Source: Sphingomonas lacunae
Lineage (GTDB): Bacteria; Pseudomonadota; Alphaproteobacteria; Sphingomonadales; Sphingomonadaceae
NCBI RefSeq assembly: GCF_012979535.1
Contig: NZ_CP053015.1
Location: 310,001-374,000, forward strand
Length of the DNA: 64,000 nucleotides
Reading direction: 5' to 3'
A program made the position numbers and the translations under genes. This document shows, one piece after another, positions 44,543-55,958 of the stretch; the stretch's first letter is position 1, and every line of letters starts with the position of its first letter. The notes beneath the pieces were generated by a model. That model was not told where the DNA came from. It saw only the letters and a program-made list of their open reading frames with translations, and did not search any database.

Positions 44543-45223
44543 ATGTTCAAACATTTGCTCCCTTCGCTGTTAATCGGCGCTGCCGCTGCCGGCTTTGCAG
44601 CGCCCGCTCATGCGGGCAACAGCGACGGATCGTTCCAGGTCAAGGTTCTTGGCACCGCGGTCCTCCCGGACGGTGGCATCACCTCAGTCGTGACCAACAC
44701 TGTCGGTGCTCCGGCCACGTCGCAATCGCGTGCCACCGATTCAATCGTGCCGACCATTGCGGCGGAAATGTTCCTGACGCCGAACCTGTCTGTAGAGACC
44801 ATCTGTTGCATCACGCCGCATGATGTGCGTGGCGAAGGCCCGCTCAACGGTGCTCGTCTGGTTGACAATGCGATCATCCTGCCCGCGACCGTCACGCTCA
44901 AATATCACGCAGAGCTGGGTGGTGGGTTCAAGCCCTATGTCGGCGCAGGCGCCACGCACTTCTTCATCTTTGGCGAAGATGTCGGTACCAGTGCCGCAGC
45001 TCTTGGCGCAACCAGCGTGAACCTTTCCAATGAGTGGGGCCTCGTGGTTCAGGCGGGTGTTGATCTGCCACTCAACGACAATGGACTGGGCTTCACATTG
45101 GACGCCAAGCGCTATTTCGTGGACACCACGGCCAGCTTCCGTGCGGGCAACACCGTTGCCCTGCGGACCGAGCATTCGCTGGACCCGTGGGTGATCAGCG
45201 CCGGGCTCAGCTACCGCTTCTGA
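44543..45223 (+). CDS. ompW: OmpW family outer-membrane protein
   Basis: A 226-residue OmpW-like 8-stranded beta-barrel porin. It has a signal peptide (MFKHLLPSLLIGAAAAGFAAPAHA), then FQVKVLGTAVLPDGG, NLSVETICCITPHDV, LPATVTLKYH and YVGAGATHFFIF, typical OmpW strands, and ends in Phe (SYRF). It conducts small hydrophobic molecules by analogy with E. coli OmpW. The DUF2490 gene follows after 13 nt. Confidence 0.9.
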   Translation: MFKHLLPSLLIGAAAAGFAAPAHAGNSDGSFQVKVLGTAVLPDGGITSVVTNTVGAPATSQSRATDSIVPTIAAEMFLTPNLSVETICCITPHDVRGEGPLNGARLVDNAIILPATVTLKYHAELGGGFKPYVGAGATHFFIFGEDVGTSAAALGATSVNLSNEWGLVVQAGVDLPLNDNGLGFTLDAKRYFVDTTASFRAGNTVALRTEHSLDPWVISAGLSYRF

Positions 45224-45236
45224 TCGGAGACAGCAG

Positions 45237-45911
45237 ATGTTGCGCATCCTTCTCGGCAGCAGCCCCCTCGCGGCGTTGAGCCTGCTCGCGACGCCGGCCC
45301 TGGCCAATGAGGAGGATGCCAACATCTGGCTTGCCCAGACCTCGACGATCAATCTTGGCGGGGACACAACTCTGTGGCTCGAAGCGCAGGAGCGTTTCAC
45401 CAACGACGCATCGCGCCTTGGGCAACTGCTTATCCGTCCTGCCATTGGCTACAAGCTTGATGGGACCACGACTGTCTCGATCGGCTATGCTTATGTTCAT
45501 ACCGATCCATTGGCCGGCGCATCAAGCGACGAACATCGCCTGTTCCAGCAACTTTCCACACGCCTTGTTGGCAACGGACGCAATGTCACCCTGACGTCCC
45601 GTACCCGTCTGGAACAGCGCACCTTTGAAAATCAGGACGGCATCGGTTGGCGCCTGCGCCAACAGCTTCGCGTCTCGGCGCCCCTGATGGGTGACGCGCG
45701 GTTTGCGCTGTGGACCGAACCGTTCATCGGGTTCAACCAGACCAGCTTTCAGCGCGACGGCATTGGCCTGTGGCGCAATTTTGCCGGGATCACGGTTCCG
45801 GTAAGCCGCCAGCTATCGCTGGAACCGGGCTATCTGAACCAGCAGGTCCGCCGCGTCGGTCGCGACCGTACCGACCATGTCGCCAGCCTGACCCTGTCCA
45901 CCAACTTTTGA
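45237..45911 (+). CDS. DUF2490 outer-membrane protein
   Basis: A 224-residue protein with a short signal peptide (LLGSSPLAALSLLATPALA) and a DUF2490-type beta-barrel. NIWLAQTSTINL near the N-terminus, WLEAQERF, GYAYVHTDPL, HRLFQQLS, SRTRLEQRTF and LRQQLRVS are alternating strands, and the protein ends in Phe. Function unknown. It lies 13 nt after ompW, so the two are probably co-expressed. Confidence 0.85.
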   Translation: MLRILLGSSPLAALSLLATPALANEEDANIWLAQTSTINLGGDTTLWLEAQERFTNDASRLGQLLIRPAIGYKLDGTTTVSIGYAYVHTDPLAGASSDEHRLFQQLSTRLVGNGRNVTLTSRTRLEQRTFENQDGIGWRLRQQLRVSAPLMGDARFALWTEPFIGFNQTSFQRDGIGLWRNFAGITVPVSRQLSLEPGYLNQQVRRVGRDRTDHVASLTLSTNF

Positions 45912-46122
45912 CATCCCGGCCTGAAGGGTCGCCTTGTCTGCCGATCGCGGCGAGGCCAATCCTTGGGAAGTGAGGCCGGGCCAGCTTCAACCGCGGCTGT
46001 CTTGACCACCGCAGGTGCCGCATGCGGGATCAGCCGGGGCCAGAGCACGGTGCCAACCCTTTGGCTTCACCTGCGGGCGCGTTTGCATTGTCGGTGAATG
46101 GATCGATGGCCGGATAACAGAA

Positions 46123-46155
46123 CACCCCGTCCCGGCCTGTGCCGGAGACGGGGTG
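46123..46155 (-). terminator. Predicted katG terminator
   Basis: CACCCCGTC paired with GACGGGGTG, continued by CCGGC/GCCGG with one bulged A and a CTGT loop. It lies about 40 nt past the katG stop on the minus strand. The bases that follow on that strand are only moderately T-rich. Confidence 0.65.
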
Positions 46156-46191
46156 CCTGTCAGATTCACGGCCGGTGAGGGCCGCTGTACC

Positions 46192-48453
<2,262 letters not shown>

Positions 48454-48456
48454 TTA

Positions 48457-48505
48457 TAATCGAGGGAAACGATTAAATTTGGACACAGTATCGTGTTTTT
48501 TCGAT
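48457..48505 (-). promoter_or_regulatory. Candidate OxyR/LysR-type operator upstream of katG
   Basis: TAATCG-N7-CGATTA at 48457-48475 contains a T-N11-A dyad (T48460, A48472) of the LysR type. A second ATCG-N8-CGAT dyad at 48490-48505 is centred about 31 bp away, three helical turns. This fits a tetrameric OxyR site about 70 bp before katG. Confidence 0.5.
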
Positions 48506-48543
48506 CAATGGCGGTTCGGCTACTCTCAAGCTGTGCCGCTGCC

Positions 48544-48580
48544 ACCAGTGAGTGTTGACACTCCCCCCTGCCACACTGGT
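48544..48580 (+). promoter_or_regulatory. Nested inverted repeats upstream of the phosphotransferase gene
   Basis: Outer arms ACCAGTG (48544-48550) and CACTGGT (48574-48580) enclose a perfect GAGTGT-TG-ACACTC dyad at 48550-48563. They lie about 70-106 nt before the GTG start at 48650. Possible operator; the regulator is unknown. Confidence 0.5.
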
Positions 48581-48649
48581 AGCACTTCCTCGCCCAGTCA
48601 TGCTGGCTGACATAGGCGAAGCAACGGGCGCGGGTGAGGGAGAGAGACT

Positions 48650-49729
48650 GTGACCGATTTTCCGACCAAGGCGGCGGATGTAGAGGCGGGCTGGCTGGAA
48701 CAGAAGCTCCGGCAAGGCGGCGTGATCGGTGACGGCCAACTGACCGGCCTTTCCTTTGTTCCGATAGGCACAGGGCAAGTGGGGGACACGGCCCGTTTCA
48801 GCCTGACGTGGGACAACGAAGGCGCAGGTCCTGCGACCTTGGCGGCCAAATTCCCCTCCGCCGATGCGACAAGCCGATCCACCGCCGGGATGTTCGGCCT
48901 GTATCGTAAGGAAGTATGTTTCTACCGCGAACTGGCCCCAGAGATCGGCGTTAGGACACCGCGCGTCTATGGCACCGAATTGTCTGACGATGGCTGCGAC
49001 TTTGTCCTTTTGTTTGAAGATTTGGGACCGGCGCGGGGTGGCAACCAGCTGGCCGGATGCTCGGTGGAGGAAGCGAGGCTGGGACTGCGCCAGGCCGCTG
49101 CCCTTCATGCGCCGACCTGGAATGCCGACTGGCTCGACACAGCGCCTTGGATCCAGCCAGCCGAGGGCCTGCAGCAGCAGATGATGACGCTCTATCCCCA
49201 GGCTCAGGCGATTTTCCGCGAGCGTTATGCCGACACACTCGAACCCGAACTGATGGCCATCTGTGAGCAGCTGAATGATCTCGCTAGCCTATGGTTCAGC
49301 CGGATTCCGGCGCAACGCAGCGTCACCCATGGCGATTTCCGGCTCGACAATATGCTGTTCGACGTGGTCGACGGCCGCGACCCGATTGCTGTCGTTGACT
49401 GGCAGACGACAGGGGTCGGCTGTCCGATGACCGACATCGGCTATTTCATGGGGTGCGGCATTGGCAGCGCGGTGCGCCGCCCGCACGAAACCGAATTGCT
49501 GGACCTGTATTGCGAAGAAATGTCACGCCTAGGCGTGCCCATGACACGCGACATCATCTGGGAACGCTATCTGGTGGGCGCTTTGCACGGCGTCTCGACA
49601 GCGGTGTTCAGCGCGGCCTTTGTCGTGCGGACCGAACGCGGCGACGCCAATTTCCTGTCCATGGCGCGCAACAGCTGTGAACTGTGCCTGGACCATGGCA
49701 GCATCGACGCGCTGAAACGTCTGGGTTAG
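48650..49729 (+). CDS. Phosphotransferase (APH/ecdysteroid-kinase-like)
   Basis: A 359-residue small-molecule kinase of the aminoglycoside-phosphotransferase/choline-kinase-like fold. The Brenner motif is SVTHGDFRLDNMLFD with His227, Asp229 and Asn234; the metal-binding Asp250 is in VVDWQTTGVG. FEDLGPARGGNQL marks the hinge. The substrate may be a lipid or acyl-linked alcohol, but this is not determined. The GTG at 48650 has GAGGGAGAG upstream. Its stop overlaps the convergent DUF3999 stop by 4 nt. Confidence 0.88.
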   Translation: MTDFPTKAADVEAGWLEQKLRQGGVIGDGQLTGLSFVPIGTGQVGDTARFSLTWDNEGAGPATLAAKFPSADATSRSTAGMFGLYRKEVCFYRELAPEIGVRTPRVYGTELSDDGCDFVLLFEDLGPARGGNQLAGCSVEEARLGLRQAAALHAPTWNADWLDTAPWIQPAEGLQQQMMTLYPQAQAIFRERYADTLEPELMAICEQLNDLASLWFSRIPAQRSVTHGDFRLDNMLFDVVDGRDPIAVVDWQTTGVGCPMTDIGYFMGCGIGSAVRRPHETELLDLYCEEMSRLGVPMTRDIIWERYLVGALHGVSTAVFSAAFVVRTERGDANFLSMARNSCELCLDHGSIDALKRLG

Positions 49730-51093
49730 TCCCCGCCTGTCGGCACTGCGGGCAATCCCCGCGCCAGCCGCCATGCGACAAAGCCCAGCATCGCCGTCCC
49801 CAGCAGCAATGCCCCCCACAGGGCGAGTTTGCGGGGTGCCAGCGGTCCATCACCATCGGGCGGGGCAAGGGTGAGGCGCGGAGGCTCCTGTCCGCCTGCC
49901 TCAGCGCGGGCGACGGGCAAGGCTGTCAGCGCGGTTGACGCATCGGGCAAAAGCACGTCGCGTTCGAGATAGGCAGGTTCAGCCCCGGCCAGTCCCACGG
50001 CCAGCTGGTAAGGCGGTGTCCCGGAAAGATCGGCAATCACTGTCACCGGACGGTAGCGAAGCGAAAGGCGCGGGGACGAAGACCAGCCGGCGGTCCGCCG
50101 ATCAGCCTCCACCCTGAACTGACGCATCTCCGGTGAAATGCCGTTGAGCAATTGCCCTGCACTCCCGGAACGCAATGTGGCGGCGGACAGCAAGGTCCAC
50201 CCCTGTTCGGCGCTGGTCCGACCCAGCAGGCGCACGGGGATCGTTCCGTCGCTCGCCGCTTGGCGCAATCGAATGGCATCGACCGGCGCGGATGCAGGCA
50301 AGTCAAATCGCAGCAAGTGCGGACCGGCAAGAACCGGTCCATCTGCCTCCACCTCTATCACCGCAGTGTGCTCGGCGACGGCCGTTTCCACCCGGGCACC
50401 GCGCACCTCGACCTGTTCACCTGCCGGCCAACGCACCATGACATAGCGATTGGCCAAATCCACGCCGTCAAGCGCCAGTCGACCGTCGCCCAATACCACA
50501 TCGCTGCCTTGCGGGCGGAACAGGGTGGTTTCAGCCAATGGCTGCCAGTCGCGCAGGTTCAGGCTGGTGTGGACTGTCAGTGTGACCGGACGGGCGGCGG
50601 CCATGACTGTATCGAGACGCAATGCCTGAACGGGTTCGACCACTGCGCGCGTGTCCACCAGAACCGCAGAAGATACCGCGGCAGAAGGGGAGGCTGCGGC
50701 CAAGTCGCCCGCCACAGTAACCACCTGTTTGCCCGTACCATTTTCGATGCGGACGGTGACGTCCTGCCGCCCCGATGCGGCCCATGATCCCGCCACGGGA
50801 TAGATTGGCACATCGCGCCAGCGCCGCCCGGCACGTGCCATATCCTCAGCAAGCGCCAGTGCCATGCGCCGCCCGCGTGAATCGAACAGGCGAACATCGC
50901 CCAGATCATCGCGCCGGATAGCCGCCAGGGCCTGGGCTGGAAGATCAAGGCGCTGGATCGTTCCACCCTCCGCTGCTGTGACCGCCAGACGCAGGGCATA
51001 GGCATCGGGCTTCGCAGGATCGACCGGTGGCGCGTCCTTGCATCCGGCCAGCAGCGTCAGCACCGCCGCCCATGCGCATTGCCAGACCTTCAT
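49726..51093 (-). CDS. DUF3999 lipoprotein-like protein
   Basis: A 455-residue envelope protein. The N-terminus has a lipobox (AAVLTLLAGC) with acylated Cys expected at residue 18. A large beta-rich periplasmic body follows (RLFDSRGRRMALALAEDMARAG, SLNLRDWQPLAETTLF), and a single C-terminal TM segment is near residues 423-443. DUF3999 genes almost always pair with DUF2339; here they overlap by 4 nt (ATGA). The pair is suggested to form an envelope complex; no activity is known. Confidence 0.87.
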   Translation of the reverse strand: MKVWQCAWAAVLTLLAGCKDAPPVDPAKPDAYALRLAVTAAEGGTIQRLDLPAQALAAIRRDDLGDVRLFDSRGRRMALALAEDMARAGRRWRDVPIYPVAGSWAASGRQDVTVRIENGTGKQVVTVAGDLAAASPSAAVSSAVLVDTRAVVEPVQALRLDTVMAAARPVTLTVHTSLNLRDWQPLAETTLFRPQGSDVVLGDGRLALDGVDLANRYVMVRWPAGEQVEVRGARVETAVAEHTAVIEVEADGPVLAGPHLLRFDLPASAPVDAIRLRQAASDGTIPVRLLGRTSAEQGWTLLSAATLRSGSAGQLLNGISPEMRQFRVEADRRTAGWSSSPRLSLRYRPVTVIADLSGTPPYQLAVGLAGAEPAYLERDVLLPDASTALTALPVARAEAGGQEPPRLTLAPPDGDGPLAPRKLALWGALLLGTAMLGFVAWRLARGLPAVPTGGD

Positions 51094-53963
51094 GGCTTCG
51101 CCTCCTGATCGCGCACGCCTTCATCCGCACGCGGCGGCAGCGGGACGAAATAGCCGATCACCAGCATCAACAGGCCAACACCGATGAAGGTGACAATCCG
51201 TTCCCACCCTTGCGCATTGGACATGTCGACCAGCAACAGTTTGACCACCACCACGCCAAGCAGACCGGCTCCGGCCAGCCAGCTGTATCGCAGCGCCCGT
51301 CGATGGGCGATCAGCATCAATCCGAGGGCCAGTACCGACCAGAGGATGGCGAAGCCCAATTGCACCAGCGCATCGTTCCACAGACCATCCGCTGACCAGA
51401 CGGCGCCGAGCCAATGGTGAGCGGTCCGCAACCAGACCCCGTTGATGGCGATGAAGGCCAACAGCCCGATCGCGATCAGTCCCGCCTTGTCCAGTGATGC
51501 GGGCATATCCTGTGGCTGGGCAGACAAGGCCATCCGACGCCACAGGAGCAGCGCGCCAATCGCCAGAGCGACCGAAAGATCAACCGGATTGACCAGCGGC
51601 AAATAGGGCAAGGGATCAACCACACCCTGTGCAAAGACAGCCGCGGTCAAAGCCCCTGCATAGGTCAACAGGGCTATGGGCAGGGTGGCCACCTGCCAAT
51701 AGGCTCGGGCTGACGGATCGAGCGGCCAGCCGAGACCTGTGGACGTTGTCCGGGACGCAGCACGTCCCGCCCAGCCGACCAGCGCCAACAGCACCACAAT
51801 CGTGCTGAACAGGAACGTCACGCCCGCCCAGCTGCTGTTCCACAGGGCCAGCCGGTCAATCGCCATGTCGAGACTGTCCGCCAGCATTGCCACCGCCAGC
51901 CATACCCCGGCAGCATGGATGCCAAAGTTCCATTTGGCCCTGGGATGGGCTGGCTGTCCGGTCAAGGCCCGGTCACTTTGCCAGAGCAACCAGATATGCC
52001 CGCCGATACCGAGCAGCCATGCAACAAGGTCAGGCCAATGGAGAATGTGCATGCCGAGCGCACGCGCCGCCACCATGGTGAGGACAAGCAGAGGCAGGCT
52101 GCCCATCGCCGGCCATGTCGCCACCGCCCAGTCACGGCGCCGTCCGGACCAGTCGGCCAAGGCCATAAGGCCAATCTGCGAAACCATCGCCAGCAGCCAT
52201 TGCTGATCATTGGCAAAGAGTGGGGTTGGCACATCACCGGCGATCTCTGCCGGCATCCTGCGCATGATTTCGAGCAGCAGCGCCAGCGAGGCAAACCCAT
52301 AGCCGGCGAGGAATATGCCATGCCTGAGCCCCCATTCGACCGCCGTATAGACCTTTGCCCACGCCGACCCGCTGTGCGCCAGAGGCGTCCGCATCCACCA
52401 TGCCGTCAGTATCATGGGCACCGCGACCATCATGGCGCCCATGAAAGCGGTATTGGCAAATGGCCAGGACGAAACATTGGCTTCGGCTGTCGCGAGGAAC
52501 AGCAAGCCGGCAACGACTTGCAGCAACAGGCCAAAGGCACGCGGCATCCAACGTGCTTGCCGTGCCCCCACCCAGAAAGCGCCCAGCCCCTCAATCGCCC
52601 AGGCGGCCGATGTCCATTGCGCATCGAGCGCCAGCGGAATGGCCAGTGTCGCAAAGCAGACACCGATAGCCAGCAGGCATTCATTGACTAGCCGCATTGA
52701 TGCCCGCCCCTGACGCATCGTTACCGCAGCAATGGCAAGATACAGGGCGCCAAATCCAAGCGCGGCAAAAGCGCTGCCATAGGGGCGGTCATGCACCAGC
52801 CCGACTTGCAGGCCAAAGCCGACCAGGGCTGGTCCGAACAGCATGGTCGCATCCGCCACCTGTCCCAGCCGACCGGGCGTATTGTGGGCATAGAGGACGG
52901 CGGCGGAAAGGAAGATGGCGATATTCACCAACAGGAAGATCTGGCAGACAAGATAGTCGTCGGACGCATAGCTGGTTGCCGCCCACAGCATGGCCAGACC
53001 AAATGTGGCGAAAAAGCCCAGCAAATTCAGTTCACGCCAGGACCTCCGCCATGCGATGACCAGCAAACCGGCATTGAGGACAGTCATGTAGGTGAACAGG
53101 CCGATCGGCGTTTCCGCTTCGCCGCCCAGTAAAACCGGCACGGCATAACCGCCAAGCAAGGCAATGAACGCCATCGCCCGCGCATTTTGCAACAACGCAA
53201 GCGCACAGCCCAATGCGGCGAAAAGCACCATCAATCCAAAAGAAAGGAGCGGCGGCATCAAACCATAAATGCGCGCTGCGGCAAATATGGTGAGGTAAAG
53301 CACCGCGACGCCCGCGCCTTGCAGCGCCAATCCGAAGTCCGGTCGCGCCAATCTTTTTTGGAAACCGAAGCCAAGCAGGGCCGCGCCAGCCAGCGCAACC
53401 AGTGCGAGCCGCGCCTCAATCGGGAACCAACCGGCGCTCGCGGCATAGCTGGCAAGGAAACTGAGCCCGACAAACAACAAGACCAAGCCGACGCGAACAA
53501 TGGTGTTGCCGCCAAATAGCCAAGCCTTGGCGCCGGCCACCATCCGCATGATCCATTGTTCGGCAAGCGATGGTTCCTGTGGCGACATGTCTTGGCTGAC
53601 GGCGGCCGGACGTGGCGCTGCCGCCGCAGCGGCGACAGGACGCGATACAACCTCGGGACGGGGCGGCGACCGGTTCGGCTGGGCAACTGGTGGCTCATCC
53701 TGCCGCAAAGTTCTGGTCGATTGCGCCTCCGTCACCGGTCCAGACGCATTGTTGCCGGACCATGGGCCTTTGGCCGACCCCATCTCGTCCTGCCATGCGG
53801 CCCGTGCCTTCACCAGTTGATCGCGCACCTCCGCCCGCACGGCAGCGCGCAGCCAAAGGCCCATCAGGGCCCCGATGATGCCGCCAATGACAAATCCATA
53901 GGTTTCAAAATCGGCGACAAACCAGCCGATCAGTGCGGCTGCAACAGAGGCAAACAGTATCAT
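51090..53963 (-). CDS. DUF2339 polytopic membrane protein
   Basis: A 957-residue integral membrane protein with a first TM at the very N-terminus and about 24-28 further hydrophobic segments. A soluble loop of about 130 residues (Gln/Pro/Ala-rich, about 50-160) separates the first pair from the rest. Pore-like runs such as VGLVLLFVGLSFLASYAASAGW are typical of DUF2339. The ATG at 53963 has GGGGAA upstream; the open frame extends further. It precedes DUF3999 in one transcript and is divergent from the Hsp70 gene. Confidence 0.87.
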   Translation of the reverse strand: MILFASVAAALIGWFVADFETYGFVIGGIIGALMGLWLRAAVRAEVRDQLVKARAAWQDEMGSAKGPWSGNNASGPVTEAQSTRTLRQDEPPVAQPNRSPPRPEVVSRPVAAAAAAPRPAAVSQDMSPQEPSLAEQWIMRMVAGAKAWLFGGNTIVRVGLVLLFVGLSFLASYAASAGWFPIEARLALVALAGAALLGFGFQKRLARPDFGLALQGAGVAVLYLTIFAAARIYGLMPPLLSFGLMVLFAALGCALALLQNARAMAFIALLGGYAVPVLLGGEAETPIGLFTYMTVLNAGLLVIAWRRSWRELNLLGFFATFGLAMLWAATSYASDDYLVCQIFLLVNIAIFLSAAVLYAHNTPGRLGQVADATMLFGPALVGFGLQVGLVHDRPYGSAFAALGFGALYLAIAAVTMRQGRASMRLVNECLLAIGVCFATLAIPLALDAQWTSAAWAIEGLGAFWVGARQARWMPRAFGLLLQVVAGLLFLATAEANVSSWPFANTAFMGAMMVAVPMILTAWWMRTPLAHSGSAWAKVYTAVEWGLRHGIFLAGYGFASLALLLEIMRRMPAEIAGDVPTPLFANDQQWLLAMVSQIGLMALADWSGRRRDWAVATWPAMGSLPLLVLTMVAARALGMHILHWPDLVAWLLGIGGHIWLLWQSDRALTGQPAHPRAKWNFGIHAAGVWLAVAMLADSLDMAIDRLALWNSSWAGVTFLFSTIVVLLALVGWAGRAASRTTSTGLGWPLDPSARAYWQVATLPIALLTYAGALTAAVFAQGVVDPLPYLPLVNPVDLSVALAIGALLLWRRMALSAQPQDMPASLDKAGLIAIGLLAFIAINGVWLRTAHHWLGAVWSADGLWNDALVQLGFAILWSVLALGLMLIAHRRALRYSWLAGAGLLGVVVVKLLLVDMSNAQGWERIVTFIGVGLLMLVIGYFVPLPPRADEGVRDQEAKP

Positions 53964-54068
53964 TGAGCGTTCCCCACTGGCAGCGTCTGGCCCGACTGAC
54001 TGTTCACAGATTGACAGAATCCCTGAAAAAGGGAAGCGGGACCATCCGCCCGACACCGGACTTGCCGA

Positions 54069-54082
54069 AGCGACCGGTCGCT
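54069..54082. promoter_or_regulatory. 14-bp perfect palindrome in the DUF2339/Hsp70 divergent region
   Basis: AGCGACCGGTCGCT, 41 nt before the Hsp70 gene start and about 105 nt before the DUF2339 start. It is a loop-less dyad and could be an operator for one or both divergent promoters. Confidence 0.5.
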
Positions 54083-54123
54083 GCTAACCGCTGCGCCCCG
54101 CCCATCGACAGGACCAAACCACC

Positions 54124-55446
54124 ATGCCTGCGAGCATGTCCGCCCAGCGTGCTGTCGGCATTGACTTTGGCACGACCAATTCAGTTATAGCTGTCCCCGG
54201 CGGTGAGCACGGCAGCGAGTTGGTGACATTTGCCTCCCCGGACGGTGAGGCCGCGATTTTCCGATCTGCACTGTGTTTCTGGGAAGAGGATGCACGGTCT
54301 GGCGGGCTGGGCCACGCCGCAGGGCCATGGGCGGTTGCCGAATATCTGGATTTTCCGCTTGGTTGCCGGTTCGTCCAGTCGTTCAAATCGGTTGCGGCCA
54401 ATCCCGCATTTGAACAGGCCAGCCTGTTCGACCGGCGGCTGCGTTTTGAAGAGGTGGGCCAGATTTTCCTGCGCCACCTGTTGGCGCACGCGGGCGGACA
54501 ATTGGCCGATCTGCCTGATCGCATCATCGTTGGCCGACCGGTCCGCTATGTAGGGGCCCGGCCCGACCCGGCCCTCGCCCGCCAACGCTATAACGCAATG
54601 TTCGCGCTGCTCGGACGCCCGGTGCAGTATGTCTATGAACCGATTGGCGCGGCTTATGGCTTTGCCGCACGGCTGGGCCAACCAACCACGCTGCTGGTTG
54701 CCGATTTCGGCGGCGGAACCAGCGACTTTTCGATCATGCGCGTCGAAGCGCCTGGCACGCCGCGTCGATGCACCGCGCTGAGTTCGGCCGGGATAGGCAT
54801 CGCTGGAGACAGGTTCGATTATCGAATCATGGACAATCTGGTTCTGCCAATGCTGGGCAAGGGAGGCAGCTATCGTTCGTTTGACAAGATACTGGAAATT
54901 CCGGGCGGCCATTTCAGTGATTTTGGCGATTGGTCACGCCTTGCGTTGATGCGCAACCGCAAAACGATGGAAGCACTCACCCGTCTGCAGCGCAGTGCCC
55001 TGGATCCCGATGCCATTGGCCGGATGATCGCCGTTATCGAGCATGAACAGGGTTATCCGCTGTATGAAGCGGTTGGTGCATTGAAACGCAGCCTGTCCAT
55101 GGCAGACCATGCCGCCTTTCACTTTGATGGACCTGATCTGCGGATTGATGCCGAGGTGCGCCGGTCAGAGTTCGAACAATGGATCGCCCCAGATCTGGCG
55201 CAGATCGCTGCCACCGTCGACATGGTGCTGGCCAGGGCAGGATTGCAGGCTGAGCAGATCGATCACGTCTTTCTGACCGGTGGATCATCCTTGATCCCCG
55301 CCGTGCGCCAACTGTTTGAACAACGATTTGGCTCCAGCCAGATTGAAAGTGGCAATGAACTGACGTCGATCGCACATGGGCTTGCGTTGATCGGTCAGGA
55401 CGCTGATGTCGAGGAATGGATTGCCCCTGAGGAAGATATGGCATGA
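54124..55446 (+). CDS. Hsp70 family protein (YegD-like)
   Basis: A 440-residue actin-fold ATPase of the YegD subgroup. The phosphate-1 loop is AVGIDFGTTNSVIAV, phosphate-2 is ADFGGGTSDFSIM, and adenosine-binding HVFLTGGSSLIPAVR is near the C-terminus. A canonical substrate-binding domain is absent or cut to about 30 residues, so this is not DnaK. An AGGA lies upstream of the ATG at 54124 (54136 is an alternative start). The stop overlaps the Gre-factor-like gene by 4 nt. Confidence 0.9.
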   Translation: MPASMSAQRAVGIDFGTTNSVIAVPGGEHGSELVTFASPDGEAAIFRSALCFWEEDARSGGLGHAAGPWAVAEYLDFPLGCRFVQSFKSVAANPAFEQASLFDRRLRFEEVGQIFLRHLLAHAGGQLADLPDRIIVGRPVRYVGARPDPALARQRYNAMFALLGRPVQYVYEPIGAAYGFAARLGQPTTLLVADFGGGTSDFSIMRVEAPGTPRRCTALSSAGIGIAGDRFDYRIMDNLVLPMLGKGGSYRSFDKILEIPGGHFSDFGDWSRLALMRNRKTMEALTRLQRSALDPDAIGRMIAVIEHEQGYPLYEAVGALKRSLSMADHAAFHFDGPDLRIDAEVRRSEFEQWIAPDLAQIAATVDMVLARAGLQAEQIDHVFLTGGSSLIPAVRQLFEQRFGSSQIESGNELTSIAHGLALIGQDADVEEWIAPEEDMA

Positions 55447-55922
55447 GCGTGGCCTTTCGCCGCGAAGGCGATGACGAGCATCTGGAGCCAGCTTTTGAGC
55501 TGCCCATTCCGCCAGGACCCAACCGGGTAACCGCGGCTGGCCTTGCCGCCATCCACGCCAAGGTCACCGAACTGGAAGGCCGGTTGGCGACATCAAGTGA
55601 CGAAGCGGCCATCAAGGCGCTGCGACGTGACCTGCGCTATTGGCACACACGACTTTCAACGGCTGAACAGATGCCCCTGCCCGGTGGGGACAAGGTCGAA
55701 TTCGGTTGCACCGTTCACTTCTGCCTCAACGGGGCAGAGCGCAGCATCACCATCGTCGGCGATGATGAAGCCGACCCAAAAGTCGGAAAACTCTCCTTTT
55801 CGGCGCCGCTGGCCCGCGCGATGATGGAGGCATGCACCGGTGACAGCGTCGATTTTGCTGGCCGCACCGATGCCATCCGCATTGTCTCGATCAGCGTCGC
55901 GGATCCAGCAAAGGCCGACTGA
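55443..55922 (+). CDS. GreA/GreB-like transcription factor family protein
   Basis: A 159-residue protein. The C-terminal half matches the Gre-factor C-terminal domain (GDKVEFGCTVHFCLNGAERSITIVGDDEADP, then GKLSFSAPLARAMMEACTGDSVDF). The N-terminal half is a helical hairpin (AAIHAKVTELEGRLATSSDEAAIKALRRDLRYWHTRL) shorter than the GreA coiled coil. The acidic tip residues that position catalytic Mg2+ in GreA are not clearly kept, so it may be a Gre-like inhibitor or anchoring factor. It overlaps the Hsp70 gene by 4 nt, an unusual pairing. Confidence 0.8.
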   Translation: MSVAFRREGDDEHLEPAFELPIPPGPNRVTAAGLAAIHAKVTELEGRLATSSDEAAIKALRRDLRYWHTRLSTAEQMPLPGGDKVEFGCTVHFCLNGAERSITIVGDDEADPKVGKLSFSAPLARAMMEACTGDSVDFAGRTDAIRIVSISVADPAKAD

Positions 55923-55958
55923 CAACGGCCGGTCAATGCGGTGCCGACCGCCGACGGT

